Part shown: piece after piece, positions 18,432 through 28,645 of the stretch
How positions within the stretch are numbered: position 1 is the first letter of the stretch
Layout: each line of letters opens with the position of its first letter
From: Halanaerobiaceae bacterium
Lineage (GTDB): Bacteria; Bacillota; Halanaerobiia; Halanaerobiales; Halarsenatibacteraceae
Assembly: GCA_007134885.1 (NCBI GenBank)
Contig: SLJX01000007.1
Span: 1 to 46,772, forward strand
DNA length: 46,772 bases
Reading direction: 5' to 3'
Notes under the pieces: generated by a model
Seen by the model: only the letters and a program-made list of their open reading frames with translations
Told to the model about the DNA's origin: nothing
The model's database searches: none
Made by a program: the position numbers and the translations under genes

Positions 18432-19034
18432 ATGATAAAGGTGGGAGAAAAAGCTCCAAACTTTACCACCAAGGCTTTTCATCAGGGCGACTTTAAGGAA
18501 GTTAGTCTCTCTGATTACCAGGGTCAGTGGGCAGTACTGTTTTTCTATCCCGGAGATTTTACCTTCGTCTGACCCACAGAATTAACGGCAGTTGCCGTTA
18601 AGTATGAGAAATTGCAGAATCTAAATGTTGAAGTGCTGGCCATCAGCACCGACAGTCACTTCACCCACAAAGCCTGGCAGGAACAGGAACTTTCCCAGAT
18701 GATAGAAGGGGGAGCGCCCTATCCTCTGCTTTCCGACCCCGATGGTTCAATCGGCAAAGCTTATAATGTTTATGATGATAATCTCAAGGTTAACCTTAGG
18801 GGGAAATTCTTGATTGATCCCCAGGGGGTGCTGCAGGCCATGGAAATACTTAATGAACCTGTGGGGCGCAATATGGATGAACTTGTCCGCCAGGTGGAGG
18901 CCTTCCAGTATATCAGTGAAAATGAAGAGGAGGCCGCTCCAGCCGGCTGGGAAAAAGGCAAACAGACACTAAAACCGGCCCCCGGTCTGGTAGGAAAAGT
19001 TCACGAAAGCTGGAGTAAGGGAGAGTTGGAGTAA
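18432..19034 (+). CDS. Selenocysteine-containing peroxiredoxin (AhpC/Prx family); TGA at 18570-18572 read as Sec
   Basis: ATG 18432 after GGAGG; frame runs MIKVGEKAPNFTTKAFHQGDFKEVSLSDYQGQWAVLFFYPGDFTFV-[TGA]-PTELTAVAVKYEKLQNLNVEVLAIS...; TGA replaces the peroxidatic Cys of FTFVCPTE. ORF track starts only at an internal Met (18612). Confidence 0.88.
18582..18601 (+). promoter_or_regulatory. Candidate bacterial SECIS hairpin
   Basis: TTAACGGC-AGTT-GCCGTTAA perfect 8-bp stem; loop starts 17 nt after the TGA and has G at loop position 2. Confidence 0.75.
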
Positions 19035-19080
19035 TATCCCTTGTTTTTAATACATCATTATTTAGTTCTTTAATTATTAA

Positions 19081-19106
19081 AAGGCGGCCTTAAGGCCGCC
19101 TTTTCT
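19081..19106. terminator. Bidirectional terminator
   Basis: Perfect palindrome AAGGCGGCCTTAAGGCCGCCTT (19081-19102) between convergent peroxiredoxin and rplI genes. Confidence 0.85.
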
Positions 19107-19191
19107 GTCCGCTGCTTGTAAATTTTGCTGTCAACCTGATTTAAAAAGATCCCGGCTGTCAGCTAACCTGCTATTGGTCTTACTCACTCTA

Positions 19192-19650
19192 TTATTCCTC
19201 ATCATCTTCGAGGCCAACAACCTTAATATTAAGCTCTGCTGAAATATCCTCAAAAATCTTAACAGGAACTTTATGTTCCCCCAGTTCCTTAATATTTTCT
19301 TCCAGTTCGATTTTTTTCCTGTCAATTTCATAACCCCTGTCCTCAACAACCTCGGCTATATCCTGGGTTGTTACCGAGCCAAAGAGGCGGCCCTGTTCAC
19401 CAGCTTTTACCGTTATCTCAAAGCTCTCTGATTCCAGCTGACTGGCCTGCTTCTCAGCCTGCTCACGGCTTTCAGCTCTCTCCTGCTGCCGGGCTCTTCT
19501 CAGTTCCCTGGCCTGCTGGACCTTGCCCTCGGTAGCCTCCATTGCCAGCCCCATGGGCAGCAGATAATTGCGGGCATAACCGTCAGCCACGTCGACAATT
19601 TCACCCATTTCTCCCAGCTTGTCAACATCTTCCTTCAAAATTACTTCCAT
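19192..19650 (-). CDS. rplI: 50S ribosomal protein L9
   Basis: [40 protein letters not shown]. Confidence 0.97.
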   Translation of the reverse strand: MEVILKEDVDKLGEMGEIVDVADGYARNYLLPMGLAMEATEGKVQQARELRRARQQERAESREQAEKQASQLESESFEITVKAGEQGRLFGSVTTQDIAEVVEDRGYEIDRKKIELEENIKELGEHKVPVKIFEDISAELNIKVVGLEDDEE

Positions 19651-19716
19651 GTTTAATCCTCCTTCTCCATATTCCTCAATATCTTAATTTCCTGATAATT
19701 ATTCACCTTAGTTCCT

Positions 19717-20667
19717 TTAATCGCTGCCGGCAAACTCTAATTTTCTAATATCAAACCATAAATCAATCAGTCCCAGCAGTATTAAAAACGGTGGCAACAG
19801 AGGTATAACAATTACTAAAAAAACATAAATCCAGCGCCAGAAAAAAGAAGAGCTCCTTTTAATAACATAAAAAAGCCCCACTCCAAAACCCTGGAGAAAG
19901 ACCAGAAAGAAAACAATCACACCCAGATTTAACATCACTGCCCAATCCCGGAAAAGTAAGGCCAGGACTATAGCAGCAGTTATATATCCGGCCGGAAATC
20001 GCCATTTATCCAACGTACGATAAATTGTTATCCCCATATTTTTGGCCCTTAAAAACCAGTGAACAATATAGTAATTTAAAATGCCCGATACCAGACCGGA
20101 AATTACTATCAAACCCGGCATCAGTCTCATAACCAGATCCAGCTGCATCTGTACCAGAACTGACATTTCACCATTGTTCAGCAGGGGGAGAAGGTTCTCC
20201 AGCAGGGCATTTCTAATACCCTCCTGAAAGCTGTAGCCCATCCCCATTGCGATTCCGGTGATCAGCATGAAATTTGAAGCCACTGCCGCCAGTACTGTAA
20301 AGAGCAGCACCTTAAAGGGAGAGAATTTTTCCAGCAGAGCCCCAGACATAACAAAACCCACAAAGCCAAAACCCGCTACAGTTATTAAGCCCAGCACCGG
20401 GGTGATTATGATGCCGTTGAGCAGAGCCGCAGCAGCAATCATTAAAGCTGCTCTCCCTAAGCCCTGCTTTAAAGCCAGATAAACCACCGGAACCGGCCAA
20501 ATCAGGGCTGCTGCAAAACTAAAAAAAGGAAAAAGAATTCCCAGCAGGGACATCCCCAGGATAACTGCCAGGCAAATTAAAAAAAGTCTTCTGGGGTTTG
20601 ACTTATCTGCTGAGTCCTTATTGCTGTTATCGTTTTTGTTGTTATTCCGGTGCTCCAATGGGAACAC
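19717..20667 (-). CDS. DUF2232 (YybS-like) integral membrane protein
   Basis: Polytopic membrane protein located between rpsR and rplI. Confidence 0.75.
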   Translation of the reverse strand: MFPLEHRNNNKNDNSNKDSADKSNPRRLFLICLAVILGMSLLGILFPFFSFAAALIWPVPVVYLALKQGLGRAALMIAAAALLNGIIITPVLGLITVAGFGFVGFVMSGALLEKFSPFKVLLFTVLAAVASNFMLITGIAMGMGYSFQEGIRNALLENLLPLLNNGEMSVLVQMQLDLVMRLMPGLIVISGLVSGILNYYIVHWFLRAKNMGITIYRTLDKWRFPAGYITAAIVLALLFRDWAVMLNLGVIVFFLVFLQGFGVGLFYVIKRSSSFFWRWIYVFLVIVIPLLPPFLILLGLIDLWFDIRKLEFAGSD

Positions 20668-20738
20668 CTCCCAAAAATCCTGAAAATATAAAAGTCAGGG
20701 GCGAACAATAGCAGCCGCCCCCTGTCGTTGATTTATAA

Positions 20739-20957
20739 TTAATCCTTGACAAAGGGCAGCAGGGCAACCATTCTTGCCCTTTTTATAGCCCTGGTAATTT
20801 CTCTTTGATGCTTGGCACAGGTTCCCGTTATTCTCCGGGGAATTATTTTACCTCTATCGGTAGTATGCTTCTTAAGTGTTCTGGTGTCTTTATAATCAAT
20901 CTCTTTATCATTCCCGCAGAAGAAACAGGATTTATTTCTCCCTCTAGCCATATTCAA
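20739..20957 (-). CDS. rpsR: 30S ribosomal protein S18
   Basis: [58 protein letters not shown]. Confidence 0.97.
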   Translation of the reverse strand: MNMARGRNKSCFFCGNDKEIDYKDTRTLKKHTTDRGKIIPRRITGTCAKHQREITRAIKRARMVALLPFVKD

Positions 20958-21014
20958 CCCTCCTATTTAAACTATTTACCTGGTTTTACCGCAAAACATT
21001 CCTTACATAAAATT

Positions 21015-21449
21015 TTAAAAAGGAACGTCAAAGTCTTCATCATTCAGGTCGGCAGAATCCTGGCTGGCAGCATTTTCAAATTCGTCGGGCTTTCTGGAAG
21101 CTGAACGCCTTTCCTGGCCGCGGTTGCTGTCTTTTGGCCAGTCGAGAAATTGAACATTTTGAGCAACTACCTCAGGGTCGATGTAAGTTCTATTTTCCTT
21201 TTCACTTTTCCTGATCTGCAGTCTGCCATCAACAGCAACCAATCGGCCCTTGCCCAGATGTTCGGCACAGTTCTCAGCCAGCTTTCTCCAGGTTACTATA
21301 CGGATAAAATCAACATCACGTTCTCCATCCCTGTTGGTATAATTTCTTTCCACTGCCAGGGTAAAATTACAAACTGGTGTGCCATTACTGATGTAGCGCA
21401 GCTCTGGATCCCGGACCAGCCTCCCGATTAGTATGATTCTATTTAACAT
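21015..21449 (-). CDS. ssb: Single-stranded DNA-binding protein
   Basis: MLNRIILIGRLVRDPELRYISNGTPVCNFTLAVER; acidic C-terminal tip DEDFDVPF. Confidence 0.97.
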   Translation of the reverse strand: MLNRIILIGRLVRDPELRYISNGTPVCNFTLAVERNYTNRDGERDVDFIRIVTWRKLAENCAEHLGKGRLVAVDGRLQIRKSEKENRTYIDPEVVAQNVQFLDWPKDSNRGQERRSASRKPDEFENAASQDSADLNDEDFDVPF

Positions 21450-21470
21450 TTGTTTCCACCACCCTGAATT

Positions 21471-21767
21471 TTACTTATCTTTCCGCACAATCAAATAGCG
21501 AAGCAGATCGCCAATCAGCTTGAAGTTTCTTTCCAGTTCATCAACAACCTGAGAATCTCCCTGGAAATCCAGCACCACATAATAACCGCTGAAAAGGTCA
21601 TTAATAGGATAGGCCAGTCTTCTTTCTCCCCACTCATCGATTTCCATAATTTCTCCCTCATTACCTTCAATGGTGGTTTTTATTCTTTCAAGGCTCGCCT
21701 CACGCTCTTCCTCGGTCTGTTCCGGGGAGAGCACAAAGGTGGTTTCATAGTCTGCTGTCTTTTCCAT
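21471..21767 (-). CDS. rpsF: 30S ribosomal protein S6
   Basis: YETTFVLSPEQTEEER, WGERRLAYPINDLFSGYYVVLDF; start trimmed to MEKTADYE downstream of GGAGGTGAAAG. Confidence 0.95.
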   Translation of the reverse strand: MEKTADYETTFVLSPEQTEEEREASLERIKTTIEGNEGEIMEIDEWGERRLAYPINDLFSGYYVVLDFQGDSQVVDELERNFKLIGDLLRYLIVRKDK

Positions 21768-21997
21768 AACTTTCACCTCCTCCATCCGGTCTTAACGGCT
21801 CCAGTTCCCTGACTGGAGCATGGCAAGAGTATAATTCTCATTTCACACCTTTCATCATTATAGCATTCTCAACCCAGCTTTGCAATAATTATCTCTGCCA
21901 GGCTGATATTTACGTATTTTATGAATTTATAACTTTCAGCTGGCTCAGATAACAGCACTTAAATCGGCGGGCAAGTTAATTTTTAAACAGATAGAGT

Positions 21998-23083
21998 TTA
22001 TTTTTTAAAATGAAAGTAGCAGATATCTCCATCCTGGGTATAATAATCCTGGCCGGCCAGATTTACCTGGCCGTCATTTTTGGCCTCTTCCAAGCTGCCA
22101 TATTCTTCCCAGGCTTCAAAATTAATTACCTCAGCCTTGATAAAACCCTCTTCCATATCAGAATGAATCTTGCCTGCAGCTTCAGGGGCCGGAGTGCCTC
22201 TGGGAACCCCGGTGGCCCGGACCTCTTCCCCGCCGGCCACTGTAAAGAAGGTGATCAGATTCAGCAGATCATAGCTGGCTTTAATAAAATTTTCCAGGCC
22301 CGAATCCCCCTCTTGCTCTGCCAGAAAAATTTCTCTTTCTTCCGGTGTCAGCTCCACCATTTCTCTGGCAAAAAGCACATCAATCAGAACTTTCTCTTCC
22401 TGCTCCCGGGCCAGGTAATCTAAAAATTCCTTCCGATATTTATCAGCCTGAGACTGCTGTTCTTTCACATTGCCCACATAGAGGGCCGGCTTGGCCGTCA
22501 GCAGAAATAGCTCCGGCAGCAGATTCTGCTGGAGCTCGGTTAACTCCTGCTTTCTCACAGGTATCCCTTTCTCCAGTTCAGCCTGCATTTTATGCAGGGC
22601 TTCTTCTTCCTCCCGGTACTTTTTTTCACCGGTTTTCTGCATTTTAACTGTTTTTTCTTTTCTTTTTTCAATGGTCTTCAAATCAGCAGCTATCAACTCC
22701 TGTTTGATTACCTCAATATCTCTTAAAGGGTCAATCTCACCCATCACATGAGAGATATTATCGTCTTCAAAAAGCCTGACAATCTGGACGATAGCATCAA
22801 CCTCCCTAATTCGAGCTAAAAACTGATTTCCCAGACCCTCCCCCCGGCTGGCACCTTCTACCAGCCCGGCAATGTCAATAAATTTTATGGTTGAAGGAGT
22901 GCACCTGTCAGGCTGGTAGTGACGGCAGAGTGCCTCCAGCCTTTCGTCTTTAACCTCTATCACCCCCACATTGGAATCAACCGTACAAAAAGGATAGTTT
23001 TCTGCGGCAACTTCTTTTTCAGTCAGGGCGGTAAACAGGGTCGATTTGCCCACATTGGGCAGTCCTATCAGGCCTAATTCCAC
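21998..23083 (-). CDS. ychF: Redox-regulated ATPase YchF (Obg family)
   Basis: MELGLIGLPNVGKSTLFTALTEKEVAAENYPFCTVDSNVGV. Confidence 0.97.
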   Translation of the reverse strand: MELGLIGLPNVGKSTLFTALTEKEVAAENYPFCTVDSNVGVIEVKDERLEALCRHYQPDRCTPSTIKFIDIAGLVEGASRGEGLGNQFLARIREVDAIVQIVRLFEDDNISHVMGEIDPLRDIEVIKQELIAADLKTIEKRKEKTVKMQKTGEKKYREEEEALHKMQAELEKGIPVRKQELTELQQNLLPELFLLTAKPALYVGNVKEQQSQADKYRKEFLDYLAREQEEKVLIDVLFAREMVELTPEEREIFLAEQEGDSGLENFIKASYDLLNLITFFTVAGGEEVRATGVPRGTPAPEAAGKIHSDMEEGFIKAEVINFEAWEEYGSLEEAKNDGQVNLAGQDYYTQDGDICYFHFKK

Positions 23084-23085
23084 CG

Positions 23086-23298
23086 TTAGTCCCCCTCTCT
23101 GTCTAAAATTTCCCTGAGAGCCTTTTCAAATTTTTTTCTTTTAAAACTCACCATTCGGCCGCAGTTCAGACATTTAATTTTAACATCCATACCCATCCTG
23201 ATAAGTTCCCAGCTGTTGCTGCCGCAGGGGTGGGGTTTTTTCATTTTAACCACTGCCCCCGGCTGCAACTCCCCCTGCCTGTTCTTCACGGAAAACAC
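23086..23298 (-). CDS. DUF951 family protein
   Basis: GAVVKMKKPHPCGSNSWELIRMGMDVKIKCLNCGRMVSFKRKKFEK. Confidence 0.92.
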   Translation of the reverse strand: MFSVKNRQGELQPGAVVKMKKPHPCGSNSWELIRMGMDVKIKCLNCGRMVSFKRKKFEKALREILDREGD

Positions 23299-23308
23299 CT
23301 CCTTATCT

Positions 23309-23887
23309 TCAATTCAAAACCAGCAAAAACCAGTAGAGCAGTCCCAGAAGGACCAGCCCGCTCAAAATTATCGGAATCATGCAGCCCGGTTCTTTATAGA
23401 TGGGTCCATCTGATTTCTGAGAAAAGGCCAGGGTGCCGTGCTTGCGAGCCTTTTTGAGATACTTAACCGACTCCTTAATCTCACCTTCCTCCCGCAAAAT
23501 CACTCCCATATTATTATAGGCCGGGCCGTATTCCTCGTTTTTAGCTATGGCCTGCTGATAAAGCTCCTTGGCCCGGTGAAAATTACCCTCCGACTTTTCC
23601 AGGCTGCCCAGGTTGGTTAAGGCTGGAGGATATTCAGGATCCATCTCCAGCGTCCTCTTCAATTCCTCCCGGGCTTTATCCTGTTCCTGCTGCTTGATAG
23701 CAAGAACCGCCAGTTTATTACGGGCCGGGGCAAAGCTGTCATTTAATCTTAAAATGTCCTGGAACTGGGCTTCTGCCTCCTCATATTCACCCTGATCCAT
23801 TTTCTGGCAGGCTTCTTCATATTTCTTCTTCAACAGTTCTGAAGACTTCTCCAGATAATTCTTCTCCCGCATAGCCATCATCCTCAA
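23309..23887 (-). CDS. TPR-repeat protein with C-terminal transmembrane segment
   Basis: Tandem TPR-like repeats (NLGSLEKSEGNFHRAKELYQQAIAKNEEYGPAYNNMGVI) and C-terminal IPIILSGLVLLGLLYWFLLV. Confidence 0.85.
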   Translation of the reverse strand: MRMMAMREKNYLEKSSELLKKKYEEACQKMDQGEYEEAEAQFQDILRLNDSFAPARNKLAVLAIKQQEQDKAREELKRTLEMDPEYPPALTNLGSLEKSEGNFHRAKELYQQAIAKNEEYGPAYNNMGVILREEGEIKESVKYLKKARKHGTLAFSQKSDGPIYKEPGCMIPIILSGLVLLGLLYWFLLVLN

Positions 23888-23989
23888 TTCAGGTTATTCT
23901 TCACACCGGTTAACTAGCTAAAGAATATCAGCGTAATTTAAAAAAATGTTTAGCATATAATAAATTATAACACAGATAATAATAGATAA

Positions 23990-24022
23990 AAAGCGCCCCT
24001 GCCGTTAAAGCGGCGGGGGCGC
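23990..24022 (-). terminator. Terminator of the gcv operon
   Basis: GCGCCCCTGCCG / CGGCGGGGGCGC stem with a T run on the - strand. Confidence 0.8.
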
Positions 24023-24078
24023 CTGTGGGTCTAATATTTAAACCAGTATTTTAAACTATCCCCAGCAACCTTAAATCC

Positions 24079-25518
24079 TTACCATCTTAAGTCAGGATTT
24101 CTGGCTGCTTTGGCCTCATCCAGCTTGCGCACCACAGTATTGTGCGGGGCATTTTCTACCAGTTCCGGTTCTTCCTCTATTTCCCGGGAAATAATTTTCA
24201 TGGTCTCAATAAACCTGTCCAGCGACCTTAAGTTCTCGGTCTCGGTGGGTTCAACCATCATTGCTTCCTTAACAATCAGCGGGAAGTAGATGGTGGGAGC
24301 ATACTGCTCATAATCAAGCAGCCGCTTGGCGATATTTGCCGTAGTGATGCCATCCGTCTTCTGCCGGGAACCTGACAGGACAAATTCATGCAGGCTGTCG
24401 GAGGCAAAAGGAAGTTCATAGGTGTCTTTCAGTTTATGCTTCATGTAGTTGGCATTTAAAACCGCATTTTCGGTTATTTCCTTCAGGCCTTCGCCTCCGG
24501 CTGTCCTGATATAGGCATAGGCTCTCAGCATAACACCGTAGTTCCCGTGGAAGGCATGGACCTTGCCCATGGTATCAGGCCTGTCATAATCCCAGTAGTA
24601 TTCAGAACCTTCCTTTTTCAACAGCGGAGCCGGCAGATAGGGAGCCAGCCTATCTTTAACTGCTACCGGACCGGACCCCGGTCCCCCACCGCCGTGAGGG
24701 GTGGAGAAGGTTTTATGGAGATTATAGTGAATAACATCAAATTCCATGTCTCCCGGGCGGGCATAGCCCAACACAGCATTCATGTTGGCACCATCGTAGT
24801 AGAGCAACCCTCCGGCATCGTGAATTATCTGCTGGATCTCGCAGATGTCTTTTTCAAATATCCCCAGTGTGTTGGGATTGGTCAGCATCAGGGCCGCCAC
24901 ATCATCATCCACCGCTTCTCTCAGAGAGTCCAGATCAACCATGCCTCTTTCATTGGACTCTATCTCCACCACATCAAAGCCAGCCATGGTGGCGCTAGCA
25001 GGGTTGGTCCCGTGAGCTGAATCCGGCACAATTACCTTGGTTCTCTCCTCACCCTGCTTTTCAAAGTACTTTCTGATAATCATCAGTCCCACATATTCTC
25101 CGTGAGCTCCCGAAGCCGGCTGCAGGGAAACTTCATCCATGCCGCTAATTTCAGCTAGATACTGCTTCAGCTCATAGAGAATCTCCAGGCTTCCCTGGAC
25201 ATACTTTTCCTTCTGGTGAGGATGAATATTGGCCAGGTTGGGAATCCGGGCTACATCCTCATTAATCTTGGGATTATACTTCATGGTGCAGGAACCCAGG
25301 GGATAGATCCCGGAATCCACTCCATAATTCATGTTGGAAAGGCTGGTAAAATGTCTGACAACATCAACTTCACTAACCTCGGGCAGCTCGACCGCTTCCT
25401 TTCTTATCGTACCCTCAGGAAGTCGCTCCCCGGGATTCTCTTCAGGAACATCAAGTTCCGGCAGAGAATAACCCTTTCTGCCCGGACTGCTGTATTCCTT
25501 AATTAAGGCTTCAGTCAT
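24079..25518 (-). CDS. gcvPB: Glycine dehydrogenase (decarboxylating) subunit 2
   Basis: [46 protein letters not shown]. Confidence 0.96.
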   Translation of the reverse strand: MTEALIKEYSSPGRKGYSLPELDVPEENPGERLPEGTIRKEAVELPEVSEVDVVRHFTSLSNMNYGVDSGIYPLGSCTMKYNPKINEDVARIPNLANIHPHQKEKYVQGSLEILYELKQYLAEISGMDEVSLQPASGAHGEYVGLMIIRKYFEKQGEERTKVIVPDSAHGTNPASATMAGFDVVEIESNERGMVDLDSLREAVDDDVAALMLTNPNTLGIFEKDICEIQQIIHDAGGLLYYDGANMNAVLGYARPGDMEFDVIHYNLHKTFSTPHGGGGPGSGPVAVKDRLAPYLPAPLLKKEGSEYYWDYDRPDTMGKVHAFHGNYGVMLRAYAYIRTAGGEGLKEITENAVLNANYMKHKLKDTYELPFASDSLHEFVLSGSRQKTDGITTANIAKRLLDYEQYAPTIYFPLIVKEAMMVEPTETENLRSLDRFIETMKIISREIEEEPELVENAPHNTVVRKLDEAKAARNPDLRW

Positions 25519-26869
25519 TGAGAACCACCTCCAGGCTCCTGACATAGTTATCTAAATCCTGGCGAGTCTTTTTCTCAGTCACACAGACCAGCAGCCCCTC
25601 CTGATCGGTCATCTCAGTCAGATTAACCCCGGCTAAAATATCCTTTTCACACATCTTCTGCTCGACCTCTTCCAGGGAGATACCCGGACTGTCAATTTTA
25701 AGCCAGAACTCATTAAAGTGGTTTTCCTGATTAACCACTTCAACACCTTCAATCTCTGCCAGTCTGGTTATCAAATAGCGGGTCTTTTGGTAGCACTGAT
25801 TGGCAACCTCCTGAATACCTTCTTTGCCCATGGTAGCCAGATATATGGCTGCCATCAGGGCATTTAAAGCCTGATTGGTGCAGATATTGGAAGTTGCTTT
25901 TCCCCGCCGGATATGCTGTTCCCGGGTCTGCATGGTCATAACATAGCCGATCTCACCTTCAACATCTTCAGTCTTACCGACCAGTCTGCCAGGAAGTTGT
26001 CTCAACAGCCTTCTATCATCCTTAATAGCCATGTAACCCAGGTTTGGTCCTCCATAATTAACACCATTACCCAGGGGCTGTCCTTCTCCTACCACTATAT
26101 CGGCACCAAACTCTCCCGGAGGAGTCAGAAGGCCCAGAGCAATGGGGTTGGCCACCACTATCAGCATGGTCTTCTTTTGATTATCCAGCAGCTCGGCAAT
26201 CTTCTCCATTTCTTCCAGAGAACCGTAAAAATTGGGGTACTGGACTACAAGCGCCGCAGTGTCGTCATCCAGCTCTTCTGTTAGAGAATCCAGATTCAGC
26301 TGACCTCCCTGCAGAGGAACATCCAGGAATTCAACACCGTGAGGTTCGCCGTAGGTCTGGGCTACATTTCGATAAGCAGGATGAACAGTTTTGGGAAGTA
26401 GAACCCTGCTGTTGCGGGTCTGGCGTCGGGCCATGATAACTGCCTCTCCCAGTGCTGAGGCTCCATCAAGCAGAGAGGCGTTGGAAATCCCCATACCGGT
26501 TAATTCACAGATCATGCTCTGATATTCGTACATGGCCTGCAGTGTTCCCTGGCTCAATTCAGCCTGGTAAGGAGTATAGGCGGTGTAAAATTCAGACCTC
26601 AAAATCAGGTGATCGATTATCGCGGGAATATAATGATCATAAGATCCTGCTCCCAGATAGCTATCAAATTTACTTAAATCCAGGTTCTTCTCCGCTTTTT
26701 CCTGAACCAGATCCATAAGCTCCAGTTCGGAAAGCGCCTCGGGAATATCAAAAGAACGATCAAACCTGATATTTTCAGGAATAGCCTGAAAAAGATCTGA
26801 AATTTCCTCCACACCTATCTCCTGCAGCATTTTTTTCTGCTCAGGTGGTGTGTTAGAAATATATTTCAT
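25511..26869 (-). CDS. gcvPA: Glycine dehydrogenase (decarboxylating) subunit 1
   Basis: [12 protein letters not shown]-like [45 protein letters not shown]. Confidence 0.96.
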   Translation of the reverse strand: MKYISNTPPEQKKMLQEIGVEEISDLFQAIPENIRFDRSFDIPEALSELELMDLVQEKAEKNLDLSKFDSYLGAGSYDHYIPAIIDHLILRSEFYTAYTPYQAELSQGTLQAMYEYQSMICELTGMGISNASLLDGASALGEAVIMARRQTRNSRVLLPKTVHPAYRNVAQTYGEPHGVEFLDVPLQGGQLNLDSLTEELDDDTAALVVQYPNFYGSLEEMEKIAELLDNQKKTMLIVVANPIALGLLTPPGEFGADIVVGEGQPLGNGVNYGGPNLGYMAIKDDRRLLRQLPGRLVGKTEDVEGEIGYVMTMQTREQHIRRGKATSNICTNQALNALMAAIYLATMGKEGIQEVANQCYQKTRYLITRLAEIEGVEVVNQENHFNEFWLKIDSPGISLEEVEQKMCEKDILAGVNLTEMTDQEGLLVCVTEKKTRQDLDNYVRSLEVVLND

Positions 26870-26873
26870 TTAT

Positions 26874-27260
26874 TTAAGCCTCCTCCTCCAAAAACTCCTG
26901 GTATTCCTCAGTATTCATCAGCTCATCCAGTTCTCCCTCATCGGAAAGCTTGATTTTAACAATCCAGCCTCCCTGATAAGGTTCATCATTAACCAGCTCG
27001 GGTTGATCCAGCAGTTTCTCGTTAGTTTCAGTAATTTCACCACTCACCGGAAGATAGAGGTCGGAAACTGCCTTGACCGATTCAATAACTCCAAAATTGT
27101 CATGCTGTTGAAATTCATCGCCTACCTCAGGCAGCTCAACAAAGACAATGTCCCCCAGTTCCTCCTGGGCAAAATCGGTGATTCCAGTTGTTCCCACACC
27201 ATTTTCAACCTTTAACCACTCATGATCTTCGGTATAATATAATCCTTCTGGTACATTCAT
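26874..27260 (-). CDS. gcvH: Glycine cleavage system H protein
   Basis: YTEDHEWLKVENG...GITDFAQEELGDIVFVELPEVG...ESVKAVSDLYLPVSGEI. Confidence 0.97.
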   Translation of the reverse strand: MNVPEGLYYTEDHEWLKVENGVGTTGITDFAQEELGDIVFVELPEVGDEFQQHDNFGVIESVKAVSDLYLPVSGEITETNEKLLDQPELVNDEPYQGGWIVKIKLSDEGELDELMNTEEYQEFLEEEA

Positions 27261-27281
27261 ACTTATCCCTCCTGATTAATA

Positions 27282-28367
27282 TTAAATAAATGGAGTTTCA
27301 ACTACTTCAGCAGCTACCAACCGGCTTCTGATCTTAATCTTAATTTCTTCCCCGGGACTGGCATGGGCAGTTTCCACATAACCCAGGCCGATATTTTCCT
27401 CAAGGCTTGGGGAATAGCTTCCAGAAGTAACATGGCCAATCTCCTCTTCACCAATTGATAAAATCGGATAATTATGCCTGGCAATCCCCCGTTCTTTGAG
27501 GATAAAACCTACCAGTTTGCGGGAAAGACCGGCTTCTTTAATCCTCTCCAGTGCTTCTTTGCCGACAAAATCCTCCTTGTCAAATTTAACAGTCCAGCCC
27601 AGACCGGCCTCCAGGGGATTGGTCTCCCTGCTGATATCATTGCCATAAAGACAGAGACATTTTTCCAGTCTGAGAGTATCACGAGCTCCCAGCCCTGCTG
27701 GCTTGAGGCCTGCCTCTTCTCCGGCCTTAAGCAGTGACTGCCAGATCCTCTCGGCTTCCCCGGGATCAAAATAAAGTTCAAAACCGTCCTCGCCAGTATA
27801 ACCGGTCCGGGAAACCAGCATATTCAAGCTATCAACTTCAATCTTCTTGAAGCTAAAAGCCGGGATATCATCCAGTCCGGTAGATGTCAGCTGGCTTAAG
27901 ATCTCTTCCGATCTGGGCCCCTGCAGGGCCAGCAGAGCATAATCCCGGGAGAGGTTTTCCACCTCTACATCCCCGGAGACCTCAGCAGCTCGTTCAGAAA
28001 TCCAGTCAAAATCCTTTTCCGTATTGGAAGCATTGACCACCAGAAAATATCTATCTTCCTCTATTTTATAAACCAGCAGATCATCAACTATTCCTCCTTC
28101 GAGATAACACATGGGGGAATAAACCACTTTCCCGGCGGGGGCGGTGCTGACCCGATTGGTGATAAGGTAATCAATAAAGCTGCTCGAATCCTTGCCACTA
28201 ACAGCTATTTCTCCCATATGGCTGACATCAAAAAGTCCGGCCTTTTCTCTCACCGTATTGTGCTCATCAATGATTCCGGAATACTCAACTGGCATTTCCC
28301 AGCCACCAAAATCGGTCATCTTGGCTCCCAGGTCATGATGTACGGAGTTTAAAGGGGTCTTCTTCAT
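27282..28367 (-). CDS. gcvT: Glycine cleavage system T protein (aminomethyltransferase)
   Basis: MKKTPLNSVHHDLGAKMTDFGGWEMPVEYSGIIDEHNTVREKAGLFDVSHMGEI; ORF-track start lies in the riboswitch leader and was trimmed. Confidence 0.96.
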   Translation of the reverse strand: MKKTPLNSVHHDLGAKMTDFGGWEMPVEYSGIIDEHNTVREKAGLFDVSHMGEIAVSGKDSSSFIDYLITNRVSTAPAGKVVYSPMCYLEGGIVDDLLVYKIEEDRYFLVVNASNTEKDFDWISERAAEVSGDVEVENLSRDYALLALQGPRSEEILSQLTSTGLDDIPAFSFKKIEVDSLNMLVSRTGYTGEDGFELYFDPGEAERIWQSLLKAGEEAGLKPAGLGARDTLRLEKCLCLYGNDISRETNPLEAGLGWTVKFDKEDFVGKEALERIKEAGLSRKLVGFILKERGIARHNYPILSIGEEEIGHVTSGSYSPSLEENIGLGYVETAHASPGEEIKIKIRSRLVAAEVVETPFI

Positions 28368-28504
28368 AAAACTCACCTCCTTCCATTTTATTGACTTTAG
28401 TTTATTTTTGCCGGTTTTTCCGGTTTTTTTAACAACCAGTATAATTATCTGCTCCTCAACTGCTGGAGCACATAAATTCAACCAGATAATTGCCTCAGAC
28501 ACAA

Positions 28505-28537
28505 ACAGAGGAGACCGGGTAAGCCAGCCTCCTCTGT
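28505..28537 (-). promoter_or_regulatory. Expression-platform hairpin downstream of the glycine aptamer
   Basis: Perfect 9-bp stem ACAGAGGAG / CTCCTCTGT. Confidence 0.55.
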
Positions 28538-28544
28538 CCAAAAA

Positions 28545-28645
28545 GTTCAGAGTTCCGTCCCTTCAGAATTCTTAAGCCTGAGAGTTTCAGTTCCTGTGAA
28601 CCTTGCCCCTTCGGCGCTCCTGTAAAAAAAAGAGCTCTCTCCTGA
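28545..28645 (-). ncRNA. Glycine riboswitch, apparently a single aptamer
   Basis: - strand reads GGAGAGAGCUC...AGGAGCGCCGAAGGGGCAAGG...GAAACUCUCAGGC...GGGACGGAACUCUG, matching the glycine riboswitch consensus, upstream of gcvT. Confidence 0.92.

Noticed and set aside
18570-18572. Peroxiredoxin TGA as a nonsense mutation or sequencing error (pseudogene)
   Set aside because: A single TGA exactly at the catalytic position, otherwise open frame, own promoter and RBS, and a SECIS-like hairpin at the right distance make Sec recoding more likely.
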